64,000 nt of DNA from Qipengyuania aurantiaca. GTDB taxonomy: Bacteria > Pseudomonadota > Alphaproteobacteria > Sphingomonadales > Sphingomonadaceae. The DNA is taken from assembly GCF_019711375.1 (NCBI RefSeq), contig NZ_CP081295.1, positions 2,703,001 to 2,767,000 on the forward strand, given 5' to 3'. The position numbers and the translations under genes were made by a program. Positions 47,851-55,429 of this stretch are shown here, piece after piece. A model generated the notes under the pieces. That model was not told the origin of the DNA and made no database searches. It saw only the letters and a program-made list of their open reading frames with translations. Position 1 is the stretch's first letter, and every line of letters begins with the position of its first letter.

Positions 47851-48863
47851 TCGGTAATCGCTATCCCGTCGCCGCCGCCCTCGCCCGGCAGGCGGCGCAG
47901 CACCTCTCCGCTGGCGAAATCGACTTCGGCAATCGTGTTGGCCATGGTTTCAGCGACGTAGATGCGCTCGCCATCGGGCGAGAAGAGGATCGTAACCTGA
48001 GTCTTGGCTTCGGCTTCCTCGCGGCTGGAGACGGCCATGCTGCGCACCTTCGCGCCTGTCGCCGTGTCGATGACCGACAACGCGCCGTCCGCGAGGTCCG
48101 AGGTCACCGCGTAATCGCCTTGGGGCCGGATCACGATCCGCAAGGGGAAGTCACCGACCGGAACGTCCTTCACACGCTCCAGGCTCTGCGGATCGAGCGC
48201 GTAGGCCATGTCCGATCCGCGCGCGGACACCCAAAGCGTCTCGCCATCGGGAGACAGCGCGATGCCTTCCGGTTCCTCGCCCACCGAGACCGATAGCGGC
48301 GCACGGCGGGTCACGAGGTCCAGCCGGGTGACAGTACGCGAGCCGAGATCGGTGGTCCAGGCGTGCATGGCGTCGGGAGACACGGCGAGCATGTGGCTGC
48401 CTTCCCTGCCCGTGCCGTATTCGAAGGTCCGCGTCTCGCCCAGGGGATCGCGGATCACGACGACCGACTTGCGGCCCTCGGCCGTGGCGTAGAGGTGCCC
48501 GTTGGCGTGCCACACAATGCCGTGCGGCCGAGCGTTCTCGCCAAGCTCGATGCTTTTCACGCGTGCCAAATTGTCGGTGCGGAAAATGTCGACGCTCGTC
48601 CCGCCATAGCAGGCAAGCGCGACGTGCTGGTCATCGGGAGAGGTGGCCAGCTCATGCGGATTGGCGCAGCTGGCGACCTGCGCGGTCGTCTCGCCGCTGG
48701 CCAGATCGACCTTTGACAAGGTGTTTCCGAACTTGCCCGCCACGAATAGCGCGCCGCTTATCGCGGGATCGCTCGCCGCTGCCGGCGCCGCTTCGGACGT
48801 CGGCGCGCAGGCGGACGCCAGCAGCGTGGCCGCGACACCTGCGAGGGCACCCCGCACTCTCAC
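47847..48863 (-). CDS. Beta-propeller (YVTN-type) lipoprotein
   Basis: A 338-residue protein. GTG 48863 forms a GTGA overlap with the preceding TonB_C gene, which fixes the start. N-terminal lipoprotein signal ends LLASAC. The rest is repeating blades such as ELATSPDDQHVALACYGG, MLAVSPDAMHAWTTDLG, GIALSPDGETLWVSARG and ILFSPDGERIYVAETM: about seven blades, YVTN or cytochrome-d1-like without haem motifs. A binding or scaffolding role in the periplasm is likely; partner unknown. Confidence 0.85.
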   Translation of the reverse strand: MRVRGALAGVAATLLASACAPTSEAAPAAASDPAISGALFVAGKFGNTLSKVDLASGETTAQVASCANPHELATSPDDQHVALACYGGTSVDIFRTDNLARVKSIELGENARPHGIVWHANGHLYATAEGRKSVVVIRDPLGETRTFEYGTGREGSHMLAVSPDAMHAWTTDLGSRTVTRLDLVTRRAPLSVSVGEEPEGIALSPDGETLWVSARGSDMAYALDPQSLERVKDVPVGDFPLRIVIRPQGDYAVTSDLADGALSVIDTATGAKVRSMAVSSREEAEAKTQVTILFSPDGERIYVAETMANTIAEVDFASGEVLRRLPGEGGGDGIAITE

Positions 48864-49867
48864 GATTTGCGGAACGCCTTTACGAACATTTCCTGCGGCT
48901 TCTTGCGGCACCGTTCGACGGCCTTGTCCCACCTGCGATCGAAGCCGGACATCATCGATTTGAACGCCTCGACATTGACTGTGCCGCCGAGGCTCCCGAT
49001 GACGTTGAGGCCGAGAAAGAACTTGCGAAAATTATAGTCGTCCGGCTCCGCCCCGGGATTGACGCTCCGCCACCAGTCGTATTCCGCCACGAAGGCGCTG
49101 CACGTATAGTCGCGCAGGCCGGCCGACATGCTGCCGGTGCCACCCGTCACTTGTGAGAGCGGGAAGGAGTAGCTGTTCTCGATGGTGTGCGGCTCCCCGT
49201 CGAGCCTGACCGGTGGGTCGAAACGCCAGCCGGCAACGGCGGCGAGCACTGCCGCGTCGATGATATCGGATTTGCTGCTTTCGAGCAGTTCGACATCGAC
49301 GAAGCTTCCGTCGGGCGCCACAGTCCCCTTGATCCGTGTGGTGCCATTATGGCCCAGCGCCTTGGCTTCTTCGGGCAGTTCAGGGACTTCGCCCTCCACG
49401 CGCTGGGGCCAGTAGCCGATCCAGGGGGTAACGCGGATCTTGGCGTAGACCGGCTCGCCATCGAGCCGCGCGGGATTGAGTTTCCACCCGGAAAGCCGCT
49501 CCAGTGCGGCGGCGTCGATCTTTTCCACCCCGGTCGGCTCTTCCAGCTCGATCCGGGTCAGGCTGCCGTCCTTGAGGAGGATCGCCGAAGCCACCAGCCT
49601 CTGGCCGCGCTTCTCTTCTTCGAAGCGGGCTTGTCCGGGCAGGTCTTCAAGCGTGTCGCCCGAACGCCAGCGAGGCGCCACGTCGAGTTCCTCGAACTTC
49701 TCGTAGACGGGCTCGCCCTCGTACATCAGCGGAGCGTCCGCCTCTGCGACCTCGGCCGCCATCTTTTCGCCCCTAGGCGCGTCAGCCCCGCCCTCGGCAT
49801 CCTGAGCGATGACGGGAGCAGCGACAAGCGCCGCCGCTCCTGCCAGCAATGTCCAGCGGTTTACCAC
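48860..49867 (-). CDS. Periplasmic protein with two TonB C-terminal-like domains
   Basis: A 335-residue protein with a GTG start at 49867, inside the end of the M2 peptidase gene (7-base overlap). Residues 1-22 are a signal peptide ending IAQD. Two TonB_C-like units occur, about 80-148 (VASAILLKDGSLTRIELEE, then IDAAALERLSGWKLNPA) and 168-238 (IKGTVAPDGSFVDVELLES, then IDAAVLAAVAGWRFDPP). The C-terminal 95 residues are unrelated and contain two cysteines. There is no proline-rich linker, so it is not a classical energy-transducing TonB. Role unknown. Confidence 0.8.
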   Translation of the reverse strand: MVNRWTLLAGAAALVAAPVIAQDAEGGADAPRGEKMAAEVAEADAPLMYEGEPVYEKFEELDVAPRWRSGDTLEDLPGQARFEEEKRGQRLVASAILLKDGSLTRIELEEPTGVEKIDAAALERLSGWKLNPARLDGEPVYAKIRVTPWIGYWPQRVEGEVPELPEEAKALGHNGTTRIKGTVAPDGSFVDVELLESSKSDIIDAAVLAAVAGWRFDPPVRLDGEPHTIENSYSFPLSQVTGGTGSMSAGLRDYTCSAFVAEYDWWRSVNPGAEPDDYNFRKFFLGLNVIGSLGGTVNVEAFKSMMSGFDRRWDKAVERCRKKPQEMFVKAFRKS

Positions 49868-51714
49868 CCTTGCGCCATCCCTTCGTTCTGCTCGTCGAGC
49901 CAGGCCTTGAGCGGGGCGAAATACTCGTTCAGCGCTTCGCCGCTCATCCGGCGTTCGCCGGTGAAGGCTTCGAGCGCATCGGGCCAGGGCTTGCTGGCGC
50001 CCATTTCGAGCATCGCGCCGAGGTTCTTGCCGACCTCTTCGTTGCCGTAGAACGAACAACGATGCAGCGGGCCTTCCCAGCCGGCCTGGTCGCAGGCGGC
50101 CTTGTAGAACTGGAACTGCAGGATGTGGGCGAGGAAGTAGCGCGTGTACGGCACGTTGCCGGGGATGTGGTACTTCGCGCCGGCATCGAACTGGCTCTCG
50201 TCACGCGCGACGGGCGGCGTGATGCCCTGGTATTCGAGGCGCAGGTCGTTCCAGCCCGCGTTGAGGCTGTTGGCGGGAATCGTCCCGTCGAACAGGCTCC
50301 AGCGATACCGGTCGACCATCAGGCCGAAGGGCAGGAAGGCGATCTTGTCCATTGCCTGGCGTAGCAGCAGGCCGATGTCCTTGTCGGCGCTGGGCACGTC
50401 GGCGGGATCGAGCATGTCGATCTGGACGAGGTATTCGGGCGTGATCGACAGCGCGATCATGTCGCCGATGGCCTCGTGGAAACCATCGTTCGCGCCGTTG
50501 AGGTGGAGATAGTCCTGCTCGTTATAGGCGCGCTGGTAGTAGTTGTGGCCAAGCTCGTGGTGGATGACGATGAAGTCTTCCGCGTTGCGCTTGATGCACA
50601 TCTTGATGCGCAGGTCGTCGACATTGTCCACGTCCCAGGCGCTGGCGTGGCAGACCACTTCGCGATCGGCGGGCTTGGTGAACTGGCTGCGTTCCCAGAA
50701 GGTTTCCGGCAGGGGTTCGAAGCCGAGCGAGGAGAAGAAGTCCTCGCCCACGCGGACCATCTGCTTTTCGTCGTAGCCCTTGTCCTCGATCAGGCTGGTG
50801 AGATCGTAGCCGACATCGCCCGCCCCTTCGGGCGCGACCATCGGGTAGATGTTGCCCCAGGACTGGCCCCACATATTGCCGAGCAGGTCGGCGCGGATCG
50901 GGCCGGTGGCGGGCTGGACCGCGTCGCCGTATTTCTCGTTGAGCTTGCCGCGGACATAGGTGTGCAGCGCCATGTAGAGCGGCTTCACCTCCTGCCACAT
51001 CCGCTCGGTCTCGGCAGCGAAGGCATCGGGGTCCATATCGTAATTGGAACGCCACATGGCGCCCAGATCGTCGAAGCCCAGTTCCTGCGCGCCTTCGTTG
51101 GCGATGGCGATCATGCGCTGGTAATCGGTGCGCATCGGGGCGCCGACGTTGTTGTGCCAGCTTTCCCACATCTCGGCCTTTTGCGCCGGGGTCAGGTCGA
51201 GGTCGCCCATCGCGGCCTCGATGTCCGAGCCGTTAATCTCCTCGCCGTCGAGCGTGCCCTTGCCCTTGCCGTACATCGAGCCGAGTGCGGTCGAGATGCT
51301 CGCCAGTTCGGCAGCCGCGCCGTCGCGCACGGGCGCAGGCATCACGATGCTGTTGCGCAGGATGTCGAGCTTGCGCGCGACTTCGGGATCGAGCCCGGCA
51401 ACGCGCGCGTATTCGGCGGCCTTGTTGGCGTAAGCGACCTGTTTCTCGGTCGATTCCGCGCCGTATTTCGCCGCCAGCATATCGCTGTCGTGGGTGATGT
51501 AGGTCGAGTTGATCCACAGCACGCGGCCGTATTCGACGGAGAAATCGTAAAGGTCCTTCTCGACCATGGCGACCCAGTCGGCCGCGCCCTGCGGCGTCAT
51601 CGGATAGGGATCGGCCGCGGCGACAGGCGCAACGGCGACCGGTTCGGCGTTGGCGGTGCTGCAGGCGGCCAGCGAAATGGCGAGCGCCGAAAGCGCGACG
51701 GGGGCAAATTTCAT
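49861..51714 (-). CDS. M2 (ACE-like) peptidyl-dipeptidase lipoprotein
   Basis: A 617-residue zinc peptidase. Start MKFAPVALSALAISLAAC at 51714; cysteine 18 in the lipobox LAAC. The zinc motif is HHELGH (H386, E387, H390) with the third ligand E414 in GFHEAIGD, as in angiotensin-converting-enzyme-like M2 peptidases. Downstream MVDRYRWSLFDG and NVPYTRYFLAHILQFQF are also typical. It removes C-terminal dipeptides from peptides in the periplasm. It heads a string of overlapping genes ending in rimK. Confidence 0.95.
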   Translation of the reverse strand: MKFAPVALSALAISLAACSTANAEPVAVAPVAAADPYPMTPQGAADWVAMVEKDLYDFSVEYGRVLWINSTYITHDSDMLAAKYGAESTEKQVAYANKAAEYARVAGLDPEVARKLDILRNSIVMPAPVRDGAAAELASISTALGSMYGKGKGTLDGEEINGSDIEAAMGDLDLTPAQKAEMWESWHNNVGAPMRTDYQRMIAIANEGAQELGFDDLGAMWRSNYDMDPDAFAAETERMWQEVKPLYMALHTYVRGKLNEKYGDAVQPATGPIRADLLGNMWGQSWGNIYPMVAPEGAGDVGYDLTSLIEDKGYDEKQMVRVGEDFFSSLGFEPLPETFWERSQFTKPADREVVCHASAWDVDNVDDLRIKMCIKRNAEDFIVIHHELGHNYYQRAYNEQDYLHLNGANDGFHEAIGDMIALSITPEYLVQIDMLDPADVPSADKDIGLLLRQAMDKIAFLPFGLMVDRYRWSLFDGTIPANSLNAGWNDLRLEYQGITPPVARDESQFDAGAKYHIPGNVPYTRYFLAHILQFQFYKAACDQAGWEGPLHRCSFYGNEEVGKNLGAMLEMGASKPWPDALEAFTGERRMSGEALNEYFAPLKAWLDEQNEGMAQGW

Positions 51715-51782
51715 GATACTTCCTCTTCCCATGCCGGGGTTGTCTATTGATGGCGGGGAATTGCACGTGCGCGCTTGCTGAA

Positions 51783-52319
51783 TCAAGCGCGGCGCGCAAT
51801 CTCAAGGCGAAACCACGCAAGCGCCGCCACCAAGGATGGAAAACCGACGAAGAAGGCGACCATCTTCGGGGGCTGCGCCATGGCGGCGATGCCCGCCAAG
51901 GCATTGTTCCCGCCTGTTGCGAAACCTTGAATGGCCTGGCACAGGGTTTCGGTCATATCGAGAATACCGAACGCCGTGTAGGCGAGGATCGCGAGGGCCG
52001 CCAAAGCCTTGAGCCAAGCGGAGCGCGTGCCGCGCCGGACCAGCATGCCCCCGATCACGCCGCCCGTGCTGTAAAGGACGATAAAAAGAAGGTCGAACAC
52101 AATGGCGACCCGGAAGAATTGCATCGCCCCAGCTGCGCGCCAGCTATTGTGAATATCCTCGACCCGTTTGGCGGTCGCAGCGACTTGATGATCCACCATG
52201 CCCTGCGGCGCGATATCGGTTACCAGCAGATCGTTCTGGCTGATGAGGACGACGATGATCGCGATCCCAGTCAGCCAGAGCACCCAGAAGGTGCGCCAGT
52301 TCAAGAATGCCTTCGTCAT
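51783..52319 (-). CDS. Four-helix membrane protein, unknown
   Basis: A 178-residue protein with about five hydrophobic stretches: FWVLWLTGIAIIVVLIS, VAIVFDLLFIVLYSTGGVIGGMLV, LKALAALAILAYTAFGILDM and MVAFFVGFPSLVAALAWF. I cannot assign a family with certainty. The start overlaps the stop of the upstream alpha/beta hydrolase (ATGA). The stop is 68 bases before the M2 peptidase gene. Confidence 0.7.
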   Translation of the reverse strand: MTKAFLNWRTFWVLWLTGIAIIVVLISQNDLLVTDIAPQGMVDHQVAATAKRVEDIHNSWRAAGAMQFFRVAIVFDLLFIVLYSTGGVIGGMLVRRGTRSAWLKALAALAILAYTAFGILDMTETLCQAIQGFATGGNNALAGIAAMAQPPKMVAFFVGFPSLVAALAWFRLEIARRA

Positions 52320-53071
52320 TCCGGACTGCCCAGCCAGTCGGCCATCGCCTGCCCGAGGTCGGGCTTCGTGACGCTGCCCATGTGGGTGCCGGGCACTTCG
52401 GCGTAAGTGGCGTTCGGCAGGAGCGTGGCCAGTTCCTCGGCCGAGCCATTGTCCCGGTCCTCGTCGCCGCAGACGACCAGCGTGGGCATGGTGACATTGG
52501 ACAGCAGGGCAAGGTCGAGATCGGGCATGGTGTCGAGCAACAGCTGCGCCGCCACGCGGTTCACGCCCTGGGATTTCAGGAACTGCATCGAGAAATAGGC
52601 CGGATCGCCGCGCGGGATCGTGTCGAACTCGTCAATCACGCGCTTGAAGAAGGCGCTGCGCTTGGCCCATTCTCCAAGCCCTGCCGTCCCCATGCCGCCG
52701 ACGATCAGCCGGGCGGGTTCGAGCACGCCGTGTGCCACTGCGTGGAGCGAAGTGCGCGCGCCAAGCGAGAAGCCGCCGAGGTCGTAATCCTCCAGCGCAA
52801 GATGTTCGACCAGAGCTGCCACATCACGCACCAGCACGTTCTCAGGATAAGCCGCCGGATCTTCGGGCGCATCGCTTTCGCCATGGACGCGGAAATCGAG
52901 CATGAAGACCTCGTAGCCGCGCTCGGCCAAAAGCTGCGCATGGCCCCATTTGATCCAGTTCATCTCCGCGCTGGAGAAGAGCCCGTGCAGGAGCACCAGC
53001 GGCCTGCCCTCGCCCGCCCGGTGCAGCGCCAGTCTCGTTCCATCGAAGCTCTCGAACACTTCCATTTTCAT
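52316..53071 (-). CDS. Alpha/beta hydrolase
   Basis: A 251-residue hydrolase. ATG 53071 forms an ATGA overlap with the preceding isomerase gene and is therefore preferred over a much longer reading. The nucleophile is S102 in GGFSLGA, the acid D205 in CGDEDRD and the base H230 in PGTHMGSV. Oxyanion-hole residues come from LLHGLFSS. The substrate is unknown. Translationally coupled on both sides. Confidence 0.88.
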   Translation of the reverse strand: MKMEVFESFDGTRLALHRAGEGRPLVLLHGLFSSAEMNWIKWGHAQLLAERGYEVFMLDFRVHGESDAPEDPAAYPENVLVRDVAALVEHLALEDYDLGGFSLGARTSLHAVAHGVLEPARLIVGGMGTAGLGEWAKRSAFFKRVIDEFDTIPRGDPAYFSMQFLKSQGVNRVAAQLLLDTMPDLDLALLSNVTMPTLVVCGDEDRDNGSAEELATLLPNATYAEVPGTHMGSVTKPDLGQAMADWLGSPE

Positions 53072-53715
53072 CGCTTCGTCAGCCCCTGCTCTTCCATGCG
53101 CCATTGCACCATCTCGATACGGTCCTGCCCGAAGAAGGGCTCGCCGTCGAAGACCAAAGTGGGCACGCCCCAGTGGCCCGCGGCTTCGAGCGCGTCCTGG
53201 TTGGCGGCAATCTCGGCGTCGAGCCGCTCGGCATCGCCCTCGACCTCGGCGATGATCTCCTCGACGCCGAGGCCTGCGGCTTCCAGCGCGCGGTCGAGAT
53301 GGCCGCCCTCGTGCCAGCCTTCCTGTCCGCCCCAGATCATCTTGCCCGCTTCGGCTGCGAAAACGAGGCCTGCCCCGCGCCGGGCGGCGGCCTGCCCCAT
53401 GCGGGTGACGCGGCGGATATAGGGCTGGTCCTCGGCAATCTTGCGCGTCGCCATGTCCTGGATGATCGGATCGGGCCGAGGCACGCCGAAGGGGATGCCA
53501 TGAAACTGCGCCACGCGGATCATGTCGCGCATGGTGTAGCCCAGCCAATTCGGGTGGTTGCGTTCGAAGAAATCGGGCTGGCGGACGGCCAACGGATAGA
53601 CCGGTTTCAGCGCGATCTTGAGATCGTATTGTTCGGTCATCGCGCGATAGCGCCCGACCGAGAGATAGCTGTAAGGCGAACGGAAGCTGAAATAGAGCTC
53701 TGCGGTCAGTGTCAT
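53068..53715 (-). CDS. 2-hydroxychromene-2-carboxylate isomerase family (DsbA/GST-kappa fold)
   Basis: A 215-residue thioredoxin-fold protein. FSFRSPYSYL carries the conserved serine/proline/tyrosine that binds glutathione; HWGVPTLVFDGEPFFGQDRI is the cis-proline and C-terminal block. HCCA isomerases act in naphthalene-type aromatic breakdown, but many members are of unknown role and no other aromatic-pathway gene is here. First gene of the overlapping minus-strand run. Confidence 0.88.
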   Translation of the reverse strand: MTLTAELYFSFRSPYSYLSVGRYRAMTEQYDLKIALKPVYPLAVRQPDFFERNHPNWLGYTMRDMIRVAQFHGIPFGVPRPDPIIQDMATRKIAEDQPYIRRVTRMGQAAARRGAGLVFAAEAGKMIWGGQEGWHEGGHLDRALEAAGLGVEEIIAEVEGDAERLDAEIAANQDALEAAGHWGVPTLVFDGEPFFGQDRIEMVQWRMEEQGLTKR

Positions 53716-53740
53716 GCGCGCCTTATACAGGCGCGCGTGC

Positions 53741-54322
53741 CTAGCGGAAGAAGCAGTTCACGCCAGCGTGGAGCGAGACGATCCGGCCATCTTCGGCAAA
53801 TCCGCCGATCGTGCCGTAGTCTGCGCTGGTGTAGTGAAACTCGCCCGGCAGCGTCGATTCCATCTCGCGCACCGTGCGTTCTTCCTTGAGCAGGGCGTAG
53901 GGTGTCGTTCCGGGCCGCACGCCATCGCTGGTCGCCATGCCCTCGCCGGCCTGCAGGTTCCAGCCGACGAGCCGGTCATCCTGGTAGTTTACCTGGAGCG
54001 GGCCGTAGGTGGAAAACTCCATCGGACCCGCGCCGCACTCCCCGTTTGCCGATTGCTCGCCCTGTTCCCCGAAAGCCTCAACCAGGCTCGCGTCGACTTC
54101 GCTTCGCGCCGAGCCGAACCGCAAGGTTTCCTCCCCCTTGGCGCCCACGCCATTGGCATCGACCACGATTTTCGTGTCGCCGAATTCCTCGACCGTGGGA
54201 TTGGCGGGCGGAAGCTCGGTTTCGGCGACATCCGTTTGCGGAGCGGGCGACTGATCTTCCGGCTCGCTGCCACAGGCCGCGAGCGCGAAAGGAAGGGCGA
54301 GGAGGAAGGCTGTGCGCATCAT
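53741..54322 (-). CDS. Unknown lipoprotein
   Basis: A 193-residue protein with lipobox LAAC (cysteine 17). The following 30 residues are a proline/acid-rich linker. The rest is a small beta-rich domain with cysteines in NGECGAG and GVNCFFR. I know no family. It overlaps the asd stop by four bases and is probably cotranscribed with it. Confidence 0.7.
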   Translation of the reverse strand: MMRTAFLLALPFALAACGSEPEDQSPAPQTDVAETELPPANPTVEEFGDTKIVVDANGVGAKGEETLRFGSARSEVDASLVEAFGEQGEQSANGECGAGPMEFSTYGPLQVNYQDDRLVGWNLQAGEGMATSDGVRPGTTPYALLKEERTVREMESTLPGEFHYTSADYGTIGGFAEDGRIVSLHAGVNCFFR

Positions 54323-55344
54323 CCCTTCTTAAGGCATTCGCGCCCGAGGAGTTCCGCGATCTGCACCGCGTTGAGAGCCGCACCCTTGCGAAGGTTGTCC
54401 GACACGCACCACAGGGCAATGCCGTTGTCGACCGTCGGATCGTCGCGCACGCGGCTGATGTAGGTGGCGCTGTCACCGGCGCTTTCTACGGGCGTGACGT
54501 ATCCCTCGTCCTCGCGCTTGTCGATCAGCATGATGCCGGGCGCCTCACGCAGGATTTCCTGAGCCTGCTCCGCCGAAAGCTCGTTCTCGAACTCGATGTT
54601 CACACTTTCCGAATGGCCGACAAAGACCGGCACGCGCACGCAGGTGGCGTTGAGCTTGATCTTGGGGTCGAGGATCTTCTTGGTCTCGACCACCATCTTC
54701 CACTCTTCCTTGGTCGAGCCGTCGTCCATGAAGACATCGATGTGCGGAATGACGTTGAAAGCGATCTGCTTGGTGAACTTCACCGGCTCGATCGGGTCGC
54801 CCACGAAGATCGCGCGGCTCTGCTGGAACAGCTCGTCCATGCCCGCCTTGCCCGCGCCGGAAACCGACTGGTAGGTCGAGACGACGACACGCTTGATGGT
54901 AGCCGCATCGTGAAGCGGCTTCAGCGCCACCACCAGCTGCGCGGTCGAGCAGTTGGGGTTCGCGATGATGTTGCGCTTCTTGTAATCGTGAATCGCATCC
55001 GGGTTCACCTCGGGCACGATCAGCGGCACATCGGGGTCCATGCGGTAAAGCGAGCTGTTGTCGATCACCACGCAGCCGGCGGCTGCCGCCTTGGGCGCGT
55101 ATTCCTTGGCCGGGCCGCTACCGGCCGCGAACAGCGCGATGTCCCAGCCCGACCAGTCGAAATGCTCGATGTTCTTGCACTTGAGCATCTTGCCCGTGTC
55201 GCCGAACTCGACCTCGGTGCCGTGGCTGCGTGAACTGGCGACCGCAGCCACCTCGTCGCAGGGGAACTCGCGCTCGGCGAGGACCTGCATCATTTCGCGT
55301 CCGACATTCCCGGTCGCGCCGACTACGGCAACACGATAACCCAC
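54319..55344 (-). CDS. asd: Aspartate-semialdehyde dehydrogenase
   Basis: A 341-residue enzyme making aspartate semialdehyde for lysine/mDAP, threonine and methionine. It opens YRVAVVGATGNVGREMM (NADP site). The catalytic cysteine is C132 in IANPNCSTAQL; the later VGHSESVNIEF block is substrate-binding. Length is normal. An unknown lipoprotein gene follows with a four-base overlap. Confidence 0.97.
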   Translation of the reverse strand: MGYRVAVVGATGNVGREMMQVLAEREFPCDEVAAVASSRSHGTEVEFGDTGKMLKCKNIEHFDWSGWDIALFAAGSGPAKEYAPKAAAAGCVVIDNSSLYRMDPDVPLIVPEVNPDAIHDYKKRNIIANPNCSTAQLVVALKPLHDAATIKRVVVSTYQSVSGAGKAGMDELFQQSRAIFVGDPIEPVKFTKQIAFNVIPHIDVFMDDGSTKEEWKMVVETKKILDPKIKLNATCVRVPVFVGHSESVNIEFENELSAEQAQEILREAPGIMLIDKREDEGYVTPVESAGDSATYISRVRDDPTVDNGIALWCVSDNLRKGAALNAVQIAELLGRECLKKG

Positions 55345-55429
55345 TGCACTTCTCCAATCACTATTCGCCGCCGAGATAGCGATTGCCGCCGCGCCCGCAA
55401 GCGCACATTCGATTGCGGGCGCTAAAGCT

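Noticed and set aside
52316-53548. Long fusion reading of the alpha/beta hydrolase
   Set aside because: The extra N-terminal part is an out-of-frame shadow of the HCCA isomerase gene; the ATGA overlap at 53068-53071 gives the natural start.
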